From Xanthobacteraceae bacterium (GTDB lineage Bacteria; Pseudomonadota; Alphaproteobacteria; Rhizobiales; Xanthobacteraceae): a stretch of DNA of 64,000 bases. Made by a program: the position numbers and the translations under genes. Numbering within the stretch: position 1 is the stretch's first letter; every line of letters starts with the position of its first letter. Of the stretch, positions 12,896 to 22,678 are shown piece after piece. Below the pieces are notes generated by a model. That model saw nothing but the letters and a program-made list of their open reading frames with translations, made no database searches and was not told the DNA's origin. The stretch covers positions 1-64,000 of the forward strand of contig JARBUD010000010.1 of assembly GCA_029239875.1 (NCBI GenBank). The letters run 5' to 3'.

Positions 12896-15800
12896 CCAGG
12901 ATGCGCGCTCCCGCCTCCATCGCCGCCGCCCTCATCCTCGCGCTCGCGCAGGCGCCGCTCGCCAGCCCGTGGCTGGCGCCGGCCTACGCCCAGGGAGCCG
13001 GTCAGGGCACCGGCTTCTCGATGACGCCGCCGATCCCCGGCTATAGCGGGGGCAATGCGCCCGCTTCCGGCAATGCCGCGCCGGCGACCTCGGTGCCGAT
13101 GACGCCGCCCGCCTCGTCCGGCTCCGCCGCGCCGAGCCCGTCCGCCTCGTCGACGCCGCCGGCGGCGTCGAGCACCTCGAACGCCGGCGCGGCCGGCGGA
13201 CAGAACTTCTCCATCCCGTCCTTCCCGACGCCGTCGGCGCCGTCGCAGGGGTCGACGCCCTTCGCCATGCCGTCCGGACAGGCCGCGCCGTCCTCGTCCT
13301 CCGCCTGGATTCCGGCACCCGCCGCCTCCACCACGCCGGCCGACGACACGCCCGCACGTACGCAGACCAGCCAGGCGCAGCCGATCAATCCGCAGCAGGC
13401 GAACCCTGCGCCTTATGTCCAGGCGCCGGCCATGCCCTCGCCTGCGATGCCTTCGCCGGCGATGCCCTCGCTCGCGGCGCCGCGCACCACGCCTCCCGCC
13501 TCCGCTCAGGCCCCCGCGAGCCCGCCGACATCGCCGGCACCGCCGACCTGGGACATGGACCAGTCGTCGACCGGCATCGAGCTGCCGGGCGAGCCCGGCG
13601 CGCCCGCGCCGACCGCCGCGCCGTTCCAGATGGTGCCCGGCCGGCCCGCGCCGGTGATCACGCAGGTGCCCGCCACCACGCCGGCGGCGGAAGTGCGCAA
13701 GCGGCCCGACCGCTTCCTCATCCCGCAGCGGCGCATGATCTTCGCCGGCGAGGTCGCCTCGCGCGCCTGGGTATTCTACGCCACCCAGGAAGAAGCCAAC
13801 CGGCAGGCGAGCTTCCTGCTCAGCTATCTCAGCGCCGTCGTCGTGATGCCGGAGACCTCGCGCATCCGCGTGACCGTCAACGGCCAGGCGCTGATCGAGC
13901 GGCCGATCGCCGCCTCGCAGGAGCCGGCGCATTTCGAGGTGCCGATCCAGCGCGGCACGCTGCGCCCGGGCGCCAACCTCATCCGCATCGACGTGGTGCA
14001 GCGTCACCGTACCGACTGCGCGGTGACCGCGACCTACGAGCTCTGGACCGAGATCAACAACGAGGGCACCGGCCTCGTCTTCAACGGCGGCCGCCCGCCG
14101 CTGTCCGGCGGCCTCGACGACCTCGCCTCGGTCGGCTTCGACCAGTACGGCGTGACGCCGATCCGCATCGTCACCCCCGGCCCGATCGAGGGCGGCGGCA
14201 GTTCCCGCGTGCTGCGGGTGGTGCAGGGCCTGGCCGTGCGCGGCCAGTTCCCCAACACCTCGGTCACCATAGCCGACGGCCAGATCGGCCAGACGCCGCC
14301 GGGCGGGCTCACCGTCGTGGTCGGCACCGCCTCGGAGCTGCCGCGCCTGATGGCCTCGGTGCCGAACGAGGCGCGGCTGCGCCCGATCACCACCCTGCTG
14401 GAGGACGACCGGCTGGGCGCGCCGACGCTGGTCATCTCCGGGCCGACCGCGGCCGACGTCGACCGCGCCATCGACCGGCTGAACGCGATCTCCATCCCCC
14501 GGACCGACGCGGTCAACACGCAGACCCTGTACGCGCCCAACGCGCCGCTGTTCGACAGCGCCCGCGGCGTGCGCCTCGGCGAGCTCGGCGTGCCGACGCA
14601 GGAATTCTCCGGCCGCCGCTTCCGCGCCGAGTTCCAGATCGCGCTGCCGGCCGACTTCTACGCCCAGGCCTATGGCAACGCGCAGCTCCTGCTGGACGCC
14701 GCCTTCACCGCCGCGGTGCGGCCGGGCAGCCATGTCGACGTCTATGTGAACGAGCAGATCGCCTCCAACCTGCCGATCACCGCTTCGGGCGGCGGGCTGT
14801 TCCAGCGCGAGCGCATGCAGATCCCGCTGCGCAACTTCCGCCCCGGCGTGAACCGCCTCTGGCTGGAGGTGGTGCTCGACACGGAATCGGACGCGCGCTG
14901 CCTGCCCGGCGCCACCTTGCCGGCCGAGAACCGCTTCGTGCTGTTCGATTCGACCGAGTTCTCGATCGGCGACTTCGCCCGCATCGGCCGGCTGCCGGAC
15001 CTTGCCTCCTTCTCCGCCAATGCCTTCCCCTACAATCTCGACGGCAACCCGGTCGCGGTGGTGCTGGCGCGGCAGGATTCGTCCACGCTGTCCGCCGCCG
15101 GCACGCTGATGTCGCGGCTCGCCCTGGCCAATGGCGCGCCGCTGCCGATCGACGCCTCCCCCGCCTCGGTGACGCTGGGCGAGCGCAACGTGATCTTCGT
15201 CGGCAGCATCGACCAGATCTCCTCCAGCGTGCTGGACCAGGTCGGCGTCGCCGAGACGGTGCGGACCAACTGGGTGGTCTCCGCCAGCGGCGACGAGAGC
15301 GGCGACGTCGGCAGCAGCGACGAGTACGACAACGTGCTGGAGCGCTTCCGCTCGCGGCAGGTCGGCGACAGCCCGCCTCCGCCCGGCGAGCCGCGGCTCG
15401 ACCAGAACACGCACGAGGTCTATGAGCGCTGGCGCGGAAGCGTGCAGGGGCACAGCAGCCTCTACAGCATCGTCGAGGGCTTCGAGAGCTGGCTGGAGCG
15501 CACCTTCTCCATCAACTTCGAATCCTTCCGCCTGCAGGAGGGCCGGCGCAGCCTGTTCGAGCCGCCCCCGCGCACCTCGGTGCTGATGGCGCAGGGCACC
15601 GGCCCGACCGGCTCGGCCGCCTGGACGCTGGTCGCCGGGCGCACGCCGGAGGCGCTGGCGGCGTCGATGACCCGCTTCACCTCGGATGCCGTGTGGAACC
15701 GCGTCGGCGGGCAGGCCGTCGCCTACCAGGTCGCGTCCGGCGACATCGAGCGGCGCGACATACGCAGCTTCAGCTTCATCGTCACGCAGCCGCTCTCCTT

Positions 15801-15936
15801 GGGCAATCTGCGCATGATCGCGGCCAACTGGCTGTCGATAAACATCCTGCCCTACGCGCTGATGCTGGTGCTGGCCGGTACCATCCTCGGCTGCGCCACC
15901 GCCCTCCTGCTGCGCCGGCTCGGGCGGCCCTCATGA
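12892..15936 (+). CDS. bcsB: Cellulose synthase regulatory/periplasmic subunit BcsB with long disordered N-terminus
   Basis: ATGA overlap with bcsA; signal peptide; FYVNEQ-type BcsB body and C-terminal TM helix. Confidence 0.92.
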   Translation: MTRMRAPASIAAALILALAQAPLASPWLAPAYAQGAGQGTGFSMTPPIPGYSGGNAPASGNAAPATSVPMTPPASSGSAAPSPSASSTPPAASSTSNAGAAGGQNFSIPSFPTPSAPSQGSTPFAMPSGQAAPSSSSAWIPAPAASTTPADDTPARTQTSQAQPINPQQANPAPYVQAPAMPSPAMPSPAMPSLAAPRTTPPASAQAPASPPTSPAPPTWDMDQSSTGIELPGEPGAPAPTAAPFQMVPGRPAPVITQVPATTPAAEVRKRPDRFLIPQRRMIFAGEVASRAWVFYATQEEANRQASFLLSYLSAVVVMPETSRIRVTVNGQALIERPIAASQEPAHFEVPIQRGTLRPGANLIRIDVVQRHRTDCAVTATYELWTEINNEGTGLVFNGGRPPLSGGLDDLASVGFDQYGVTPIRIVTPGPIEGGGSSRVLRVVQGLAVRGQFPNTSVTIADGQIGQTPPGGLTVVVGTASELPRLMASVPNEARLRPITTLLEDDRLGAPTLVISGPTAADVDRAIDRLNAISIPRTDAVNTQTLYAPNAPLFDSARGVRLGELGVPTQEFSGRRFRAEFQIALPADFYAQAYGNAQLLLDAAFTAAVRPGSHVDVYVNEQIASNLPITASGGGLFQRERMQIPLRNFRPGVNRLWLEVVLDTESDARCLPGATLPAENRFVLFDSTEFSIGDFARIGRLPDLASFSANAFPYNLDGNPVAVVLARQDSSTLSAAGTLMSRLALANGAPLPIDASPASVTLGERNVIFVGSIDQISSSVLDQVGVAETVRTNWVVSASGDESGDVGSSDEYDNVLERFRSRQVGDSPPPPGEPRLDQNTHEVYERWRGSVQGHSSLYSIVEGFESWLERTFSINFESFRLQEGRRSLFEPPPRTSVLMAQGTGPTGSAAWTLVAGRTPEALAASMTRFTSDAVWNRVGGQAVAYQVASGDIERRDIRSFSFIVTQPLSLGNLRMIAANWLSINILPYALMLVLAGTILGCATALLLRRLGRPS

Positions 15937-16985
15937 TCCGGCGGGTGCTCGCCGGCTTTCTCCTGCTCGTCTGCGGAGCGCTGCCCGTGTCCGCCCAGCC
16001 CTCCACCCTGATCCCGACCGAGGCCTGGAGCGCCTTCATGCAGCGCTTCGTCGACGCCAGCGGGCGCGTCGTCGACACCGCCAATGGCGGCATCAGCCAC
16101 AGCGAAGGCCAGGGCTACGGTATGCTGCTGGCGTATTTAGCAGGTGACAGAAGCAACTTCGAACGCATATGGAGTTTTACGCGTACCGAGTTACTGATTC
16201 GCGATGATGGACTCGCCGCATGGCGCTGGGATCCGAACTCTACGCCGCATGTCACCGACGTAAACGCGGCGAGCGACGGCGATTTGTTAATCGCCTATGC
16301 CTTGGCACGGGCCGGAGCGGCGTGGAATCAACAATCCTATATCGAGGCCGCGCGGCGATCGGCGCGGGCGGTCGGGCGGAAGCTTCTGGTCACCGACGGG
16401 AACCGGCTGGTTCTGCTTCCCGGCGTCTCCGGCTTCTCCTCCAGCGACCGGCCGGACGGCCCGATACTCAACCTATCCTATTGGATCTTCGAGACCTTTC
16501 CGGTCATGGCGCAGCTCGCGCCGGAGTTCAAATGGGCGGACGCGGCCAATGCCGGGCTGGAGCTGCTGAGCATCGCCCAGCTCGGTCCGGCACGACTCCC
16601 GCCGGACTGGATCTCGGCCCCGGCGAGCAAGCCGGTGACGGTCGCCGAGGGCTTCCCGCCGGTCTTTGGTTACAATTCATTAAGGATATCTCTTTACCTG
16701 TTGCGGGCAGGGATCGAGAACACGGCGTTACAGGAACCATTCCGGCGGAGTTGGCTGATCGAAGGCGGGGGTACACCCGCGGTCGTCGACATCCCCACCG
16801 GACGCGTGCTCGCACGGCTTACCGACCCGGGCTACCGCATGCTCGCGTCGGTTCTGGCCTGTGCGCTGAATGCCACCCCGATTCCCGAAGATCTGAGACG
16901 GTTTGAGCCCACGCTCTACTATCCGTCGACGTTGTACTTGTTAGGCTGGGCACTGGTCGCGGAGCGATATCCGAGATGTCTTTGA
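15933..16985 (+). CDS. bcsZ: Glycoside hydrolase family 8 endoglucanase
   Basis: ATGA overlap with bcsB; SEGQGYGMLLAYLAGDRSNFERIW, WRWDPNS, DVNAASDGDLLIAYALARA. Confidence 0.93.
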   Translation: MIRRVLAGFLLLVCGALPVSAQPSTLIPTEAWSAFMQRFVDASGRVVDTANGGISHSEGQGYGMLLAYLAGDRSNFERIWSFTRTELLIRDDGLAAWRWDPNSTPHVTDVNAASDGDLLIAYALARAGAAWNQQSYIEAARRSARAVGRKLLVTDGNRLVLLPGVSGFSSSDRPDGPILNLSYWIFETFPVMAQLAPEFKWADAANAGLELLSIAQLGPARLPPDWISAPASKPVTVAEGFPPVFGYNSLRISLYLLRAGIENTALQEPFRRSWLIEGGGTPAVVDIPTGRVLARLTDPGYRMLASVLACALNATPIPEDLRRFEPTLYYPSTLYLLGWALVAERYPRCL

Positions 16986-19258
16986 AGAGGGCCATTCTGC
17001 TGATCATGCTCGGGGGGGCGGTAGTTCCCGCGATCGGACAGCAGATCGAGCTCCCGGGCACCGGAGACAGCACCAACAAGACCGCCCGTCCCAAGGTCGA
17101 CGAGACCGCCCTGCGCTACTTCGCCTCCCAGGGCGACACCCGCCGGCTGGAAGCCGAGATCGCCCGCCTGCGCGCGCTCTATCCCGACTGGTCGCCGCCC
17201 GACGACCTGTTCGGCCCGCAGACCGACGTCGAGCTGCAGCGCATGTGGAAGCTCTACGCCGAGGGCAAGTATTCCGACGTACGCAGCGCCATCGCCACGC
17301 GCCAGGCCGCCGATCCGTCCTGGAAGGCGCCGCCGGACCTGCTGGCGCGGCTCACCGAGGCGGAGAACCGCCGGCAGCTGGTCAACGCCTCCGACGCCGA
17401 GCAGTGGGCGACTGTGCTGCGCCTCGCCACGGATGCGCCGGGGCTGCTGACCTGCACCAATGTCGACATCCTCTGGCGCGTCGCCGAGGCCTTCGTGAAG
17501 ACCGAGCAGACGCCCCGCGCGCTCGACGCCTACACCTATGTGCTGACCAACTGCAACGATCCGGGCGAGCGCCTCGCCACGGTGCAGAAGGCGATGCCGC
17601 TGCTCACCGACGAGCAGATCGAGAACCTGCTGAAGCTCGAGCGCAAGGACGAGGCCGGCAAGCCGGAATTCGCCGCGCTGCGCGACGACCTCATCCGCCG
17701 CCGCATGGGCCACGCCGCCGAGAATCCCGAGTACACGGTGCCGGACGAGGACATCAAGCGGATGGAGGCGCTGGCGCGCCAGAGCACCACGCCCGGCGAC
17801 CCACTGCTGCTCGGCTGGTACCTGTTCCGCCATGACGAGGCCACCCGCGCCCTCGAATGGTTCAAGCTGGCGCTCGACCGCAAGGGCGGCCCGAAGTCGG
17901 CGGAAGGCTATGTGCTGGCGCTCAACTTCCTCGGCCGCTCGCTGGAGGCCGAGCCGATCGCCTTCGAGTGGCGCGATTCCGCCCCGGAAAACAACAAGGC
18001 CTATCTCGACGTCGTCATCGCGCTGCTCACCGCCGACCCGCCGCCGGTGCTCGACGAGATCGTGCTCTCCCGCTTCAGCCCCGTGGTGATGCGCGACAAG
18101 TACGTCCCCGGCGCGCAGGCGCTCGGCTGGTACGCCTACAACACCGGGCAGATCGTCACCTCGCAGTCCTGGTTCGACACCGCGCTGAACTGGGACCCGA
18201 ACGACGAGCCCTCCGCCTACGGCCTGTCGCTCACCTATTGGCGTCTCGGCGACATCGCCCGCCTCAACGCGATGGTGCAGAGCTGGGGTCCGCGCTCCGA
18301 GCGCATCGTGGCGCTGGTCGACCCTGTGGTGCGCGCCCGCCTCGAAGCCCGCAACGCCCAGACCACCACCCAGATCGACCCGCATATCGATCCGCTCGGC
18401 GCCGCCGCGGCCCGCCTGACGCCGGTGCCCTCGCTGATGCCGCCGCCGATCGGCACGCCTCCCATGGGCCTGCGAAGCGGGGCGGGGCAGTTTGCTCAGA
18501 TCCCGACGGCCGGGCAGTTCCAGCCGATCCCGCAGGCCGGCACGGCGCCCCTCGCCTATCGCGGCGCGCCCTATCAGGCGCAGAATCCGCTGGCGACCGG
18601 CCAGTTCCAGCCGCTCCCCGGCGCGACGGCCCAGCCCTATGCCGGCGCCCAGCCCTACGCCGGGGCGCAGCCGTCCTACGCCGCGGCGGATTATGTGCCG
18701 GCGCCGCGCCGCCGCCCGGTGGCGCGCTCCGTCGCCCGCACCGGCAGCACGGTCGAGACCGCTGCGGCCGGTGGTGGCGGTGGTGGTGCCGCCGTCGCCC
18801 GCGGCTGGCGGATGATGGACCTCGACCGGCCCATGGAAGCGGTGCGCGCCTTCGACCAGGCGATTGCCGCCGGCGGCCGTGCCGCCGAGGACGCCGCCTA
18901 CGGCAAGTCGCTCGCCTATCTGCGCATGGGCATGACCAACAAGGCGCAGGCCGCGGCGCTCGAGGCGCCGCAGAATCCGCGCCGCGCGGTCCAGCTGAGC
19001 GGCGACCTGCTCGCCCAGCGCGCGCTCGCCGCCTACAAGGACCAGCGCTACGTCGAGACCATCATCGCCCTCGACGAGCGCTCTCGGATCGCACCGGAGC
19101 AGCAGGACCTGATGGTGCTGCGCGCCTGGGCCTACTACCAGATCCGCGACATCCGCTCGGCCCAGCGCATCTTCAGGGCGCTGCAGGCACAGGGCAATTC
19201 CGAGGGCGCCAACGGCATGGCCGCCATCGACGCGCTGACCCGCAAATACCGCACCTGA
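16976..19258 (+). CDS. Periplasmic TPR-like protein at the end of the cellulose operon (BcsK-like)
   Basis: Start overlaps bcsZ end; signal peptide, helical-repeat sequence, Gln/Pro/Ala/Tyr-rich linker. Confidence 0.75.
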   Translation: MSLKRAILLIMLGGAVVPAIGQQIELPGTGDSTNKTARPKVDETALRYFASQGDTRRLEAEIARLRALYPDWSPPDDLFGPQTDVELQRMWKLYAEGKYSDVRSAIATRQAADPSWKAPPDLLARLTEAENRRQLVNASDAEQWATVLRLATDAPGLLTCTNVDILWRVAEAFVKTEQTPRALDAYTYVLTNCNDPGERLATVQKAMPLLTDEQIENLLKLERKDEAGKPEFAALRDDLIRRRMGHAAENPEYTVPDEDIKRMEALARQSTTPGDPLLLGWYLFRHDEATRALEWFKLALDRKGGPKSAEGYVLALNFLGRSLEAEPIAFEWRDSAPENNKAYLDVVIALLTADPPPVLDEIVLSRFSPVVMRDKYVPGAQALGWYAYNTGQIVTSQSWFDTALNWDPNDEPSAYGLSLTYWRLGDIARLNAMVQSWGPRSERIVALVDPVVRARLEARNAQTTTQIDPHIDPLGAAAARLTPVPSLMPPPIGTPPMGLRSGAGQFAQIPTAGQFQPIPQAGTAPLAYRGAPYQAQNPLATGQFQPLPGATAQPYAGAQPYAGAQPSYAAADYVPAPRRRPVARSVARTGSTVETAAAGGGGGGAAVARGWRMMDLDRPMEAVRAFDQAIAAGGRAAEDAAYGKSLAYLRMGMTNKAQAAALEAPQNPRRAVQLSGDLLAQRALAAYKDQRYVETIIALDERSRIAPEQQDLMVLRAWAYYQIRDIRSAQRIFRALQAQGNSEGANGMAAIDALTRKYRT

Positions 19259-19282
19259 CGCGGCCGGCCCATTCCGGCCGCG
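19259..19282. terminator. Hairpin between convergent genes (bcs operon and lysR)
   Basis: CGCGGCCGG-CCCATT-CCGGCCGCG; no long T tract. Confidence 0.55.
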
Positions 19283-19283
19283 T

Positions 19284-20183
19284 TCACCCCCCGACCTTCT
19301 CCGCCAGGAAATCGACGAAGGCCCGTATCCGCGCGGCGAGGTAGTCGTGGCCGACGAACACGGCATGTACCCGCTCGATGTCGCCGCCGTTGAACTCCTC
19401 CAGCACCGGCACCAGGGCGCCCGTCGCGATGTCGCGCTCGGCGACGTAGCGGGCGATGCGGGCGAGGCCGAGCCCGTCCAGCGCGAGGCGCTGCACCATG
19501 GAGCCGCTGTTGCCCTCCAGATTGCCCGACACCGGCAGCGCATAGCCCTCGCCGGTGGCCGGATCGACGAAGGGCCAGTCGTCCTGGGAGCGGCGGAAGT
19601 TGAAGCGCAGGCAGTTGTGGCCGGCGAGTTCCTGCGGGGTGCGCGGCACGCCCCGGCGCGCGAGATAGGCCGGGGACGCGACGATGACGCGCCGGCTCTC
19701 CAGCATCTTGCGGGCCTTCAGCGAGGAATCGCGCATCGGCCCCGCACGCAGGCCGATATCGGCGCGCTCGGCGACGAGGTCGATCACTTCGTCGGTCAGC
19801 GACAGGTCGAGCTGCACCTCGGGATACAGCGCGAGGAATTCCGGCACCCGCGGCACCACGCAGCGCTCGCCGAAGCCGACGGTGGAACTCACCCGCAGCC
19901 GGCCGCGCGGCGCGGCGGCGGCGCCGGCGGCGATGAAGCGCTCGGCCTCGTCGATCTCGCCGAGGATGCGCCGGGCGCGGGCGACATAGGCCTCGCCCTC
20001 GGCGGTCAGCATGATGGCGCGGGTCGAGCGCACCAGAAGACGCGTGCCCAGCCGCTCCTCCAGCCGCGTCACCAGCTTGCTCACCGCGGAAGGCGACAGG
20101 CCGAGGCGGCGGCCGGCGGCGGAGAAGCTGCCGCGGTCCACCGCCTCGATGAGCACCTGCATCTCGCCCGCGCGATTGTCCAT
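19284..20183 (-). CDS. LysR family transcriptional regulator
   Basis: VLIEAVDRGSFSAAGRRLGLSPSAVSKLVTRLEERLGTRLLVRSTR. Confidence 0.95.
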   Translation of the reverse strand: MDNRAGEMQVLIEAVDRGSFSAAGRRLGLSPSAVSKLVTRLEERLGTRLLVRSTRAIMLTAEGEAYVARARRILGEIDEAERFIAAGAAAAPRGRLRVSSTVGFGERCVVPRVPEFLALYPEVQLDLSLTDEVIDLVAERADIGLRAGPMRDSSLKARKMLESRRVIVASPAYLARRGVPRTPQELAGHNCLRFNFRRSQDDWPFVDPATGEGYALPVSGNLEGNSGSMVQRLALDGLGLARIARYVAERDIATGALVPVLEEFNGGDIERVHAVFVGHDYLAARIRAFVDFLAEKVGG

Positions 20184-20367
20184 CGCCCTGCTCCATCTCG
20201 AAGGGCCGCAGCCTATCTGTGAACTCAGTTCAAAAGTATTGATCCGTCATAGCGGCTACCGGCGCAAGCGGGCGCGCGACATATTCCGGCCAACGCCACC
20301 TATCGCCCTGCCAGCGCCGCGCTCCCCGAGCCGCGGGCGCCGGGCCTCGCATTGTCTGGAACCCGCC

Positions 20368-21564
20368 ATGTCGCTCACCCGCATGCCTCTCGCGCTGTTC
20401 GCGCTCACCATCGCCGCCTATGCCATCGGCACCACCGAATTCGTCATCGTCGGCCTCTTGCCGACCGTCGCCGCCGATCTCTCCATCGACCTGCCGCTCG
20501 CCGGCCTGATCGTCAGCGTCTATGCGCTCGGCGTGACCTTCGGCGCGCCGGTGCTCACCGCGCTTACCGGCCGCGTGCCGCGCAAGGCGCTACTGCTCTC
20601 GCTGATGGTGCTGTTCATCGTCGGCAACGCCGCCGCGGCGCTGAGCCCGAGCTACGCCCCGCTCCTCGCCGCCCGCGTGTTCTCCGCCTTCGCGCATGGC
20701 GTGTTCTTCTCGGTCGGCGCCACCATCGCCGCCGATCTGGTCCCCGCCGACAAGCGCGCCTCGGCCATCGCCATGATGTTCATGGGCCTCACCGTCGCCA
20801 TCGTCACCGGCGTGCCGCTCGGCACCTTCATCGGCCAGAGCTTCGGCTGGCGCGCGACCTTCTGGGCGGTGTCCGGCCTCGGCGTCGTCGCCTTCATCGC
20901 CATCGCCGCGCTGCTGCCGTCCAACCTGTCGCGCGCCGCTCCGGCCCGGCTGATCGACCAGGTCCGCGTGCTCGGCTCCGGCCGGCTGCTCATCGTCTAT
21001 GGCATGACCGCGCTCGGCTATGGCGGCACCTTCGTCGCCTTCACCTATCTCGCCTCGATTCTCGAGCAAATCACCGGCTTCGCCTCGTCGAGCGTCAGCC
21101 TGATCCTCGTGCTCTATGGCCTCGCCATCGCCGCCGGCAACCTCATGGGCGGTCGCTTCGCCGACCGCGACCCGGTGAAGGCGCTCACCTACCTGTTCCT
21201 GGCGCAGGCCGCCGTGCTGGCGCTGTTCGCCTTCACCGCGCCCTCGCCCTGGCTTGCCCTGCCGACACTGGCGGCGCTCGGCTTCCTCTCCTTCGCCAAT
21301 GTGCCGGGCCTGCAGATCTATGTCGTCGAGCTGGCGAAGAAGGTGCGGCCCGGCGCGGTCGACGTCGCCTCGGCGCTCAACATCGCCGCCTTCAACCTCG
21401 GCATCGCCATCGGCGCCTGGGTCGGCGGGCGGGTCGTCGCCTCCCCGCTCGGCTTGGAGGCCACGCCCTGGGTCGGCGCCCTCATCGTTGTCGCCGCGCT
21501 GGGGCTGACTATCTGGAGTGGAGCGCTCGACCGCCGCGAAAGCCTCGCCCTGCGCACCGCCTGA
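20368..21564 (+). CDS. MFS transporter (AraJ/YdhP-like efflux)
   Basis: FVIVGLLPTVAADL...GVTFGAPVLTALTGRVPRK; 12-TM pattern. Confidence 0.92.
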   Translation: MSLTRMPLALFALTIAAYAIGTTEFVIVGLLPTVAADLSIDLPLAGLIVSVYALGVTFGAPVLTALTGRVPRKALLLSLMVLFIVGNAAAALSPSYAPLLAARVFSAFAHGVFFSVGATIAADLVPADKRASAIAMMFMGLTVAIVTGVPLGTFIGQSFGWRATFWAVSGLGVVAFIAIAALLPSNLSRAAPARLIDQVRVLGSGRLLIVYGMTALGYGGTFVAFTYLASILEQITGFASSSVSLILVLYGLAIAAGNLMGGRFADRDPVKALTYLFLAQAAVLALFAFTAPSPWLALPTLAALGFLSFANVPGLQIYVVELAKKVRPGAVDVASALNIAAFNLGIAIGAWVGGRVVASPLGLEATPWVGALIVVAALGLTIWSGALDRRESLALRTA

Positions 21565-21585
21565 TTTTTCTCCAGGGAGATTTCC

Positions 21586-22419
21586 ATGCAGACCTATGTC
21601 ACCGCCAACGGCGCGAAGATCCCGGCGCTCGGCTTCGGCACCTTCCGCATGCCCGGTCCGGACACGCTGCGCATGGTGCCGCACGCGCTCAAGGCGGGCT
21701 TCCGCCACATCGACACGGCGCAGATCTACGGCAACGAGGCCGAGGTGGGCGAGGGCATCGCCTGCTCCGGCGTGAAACGCGCCGACATCTTTCTCACCAC
21801 CAAGGTGTGGGTCGACAAGTTCGGCCATGACGCGCTCATCGCCTCGGTCGACGAGAGCCTCGGCAAGCTGAAGACCGACTATGTCGACCTGCTGCTCCTG
21901 CACTGGCCGGCCGGCCACGCTTTGCCCGAGCCGATCGGCGCGCTGAACGAGGTGGTGCGCGCCGGCAAGGTGCGGCACATTGGCGTGTCGAACTTCAACA
22001 CCGCGCAGATGAAGGAGGCGATCGGCCTCAGCCAGGTGCCCCTCGTCACCAACCAGGTCGAGTACCACCCTTATCTCGACCAGAGCCCGGTCATCGAGGC
22101 CGCGCGGGCCGCCGGCCTCTCGGTGACCGGCTATTTCGCCATGGCGGACGGCAAGGTGTTCGGCGATCCCGTTCTGAAGGACATCGCCGCCCGCCACGGC
22201 AAGAGCGTCGCGCAAATCGTGCTGCGCTGGGTGATCCAGCAGGACAAGCTGATCGTGCTGTCCAAGACCGCGACCGAGGCCCGGGTGGCCGAGAACCTCG
22301 CCATCTTCGACTTCGAGCTCTCGGGCGAGGAGATGGCGGCGATCCACGGCCTCGCCAAGCCCGACGGGCGCCTCGTCAGCCCCGGTGGCCTCGCGCCGGT
22401 CTGGGACAAGGCGGCCTGA
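21586..22419 (+). CDS. Aldo/keto reductase
   Basis: GFRHIDTAQIYGNEAEVGEGI; DYVDLLLLHWP; IGVSNFN. Confidence 0.95.
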   Translation: MQTYVTANGAKIPALGFGTFRMPGPDTLRMVPHALKAGFRHIDTAQIYGNEAEVGEGIACSGVKRADIFLTTKVWVDKFGHDALIASVDESLGKLKTDYVDLLLLHWPAGHALPEPIGALNEVVRAGKVRHIGVSNFNTAQMKEAIGLSQVPLVTNQVEYHPYLDQSPVIEAARAAGLSVTGYFAMADGKVFGDPVLKDIAARHGKSVAQIVLRWVIQQDKLIVLSKTATEARVAENLAIFDFELSGEEMAAIHGLAKPDGRLVSPGGLAPVWDKAA

Positions 22420-22443
22420 TCCACGGCCTGCAATCCTACCTCC

Positions 22444-22598
22444 CTCATCCCCGGGGCTTGACCCGGGGATACAGCCTTTGCTTCCGGGAGCGCGCCCGGT
22501 CCAGGTCTGGATGGCCGGAACTCGGGCTTGCCCGAGTTCCTCGTTGTGGAGACCGAAGTCGGCAAATGCCGACTTCGGGTCAAGCCCGGCCATGAGGG
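22444..22598. repeat. Intergenic palindromic repeat, family A copy 2
   Basis: CTCATCCCCGGGGCTTGACCCGGGG... plus nested AACTCGGGCTTGCCCGAGTT and GAAGTCGGCAAATGCCGACTTC ... GCCCGGCCATGAGGG. Confidence 0.85.
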
Positions 22599-22678
22599 AA
22601 GAGATGCTCCGGGTTTATTCTTATTCCCATCAGCTATGTTTTCGTGTTCATAACGCTCAGGGGAACGACAGGACGCCG

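Noticed and set aside
12820-15453. 877-aa - strand ORF
   Set aside because: Antisense shadow of bcsB; Gly/Arg runs only
18765-18795. GGTGGTGGCGGTGGTGGTGCC microsatellite-like tract
   Set aside because: Encodes a short Gly linker in frame in the TPR protein; no evidence of phase variation
16919-19543. 874-aa - strand ORF
   Set aside because: Antisense to the TPR protein and out of frame with lysR
20590-22593. 667-aa - strand ORF
   Set aside because: Antisense to MFS and aldo/keto reductase genes
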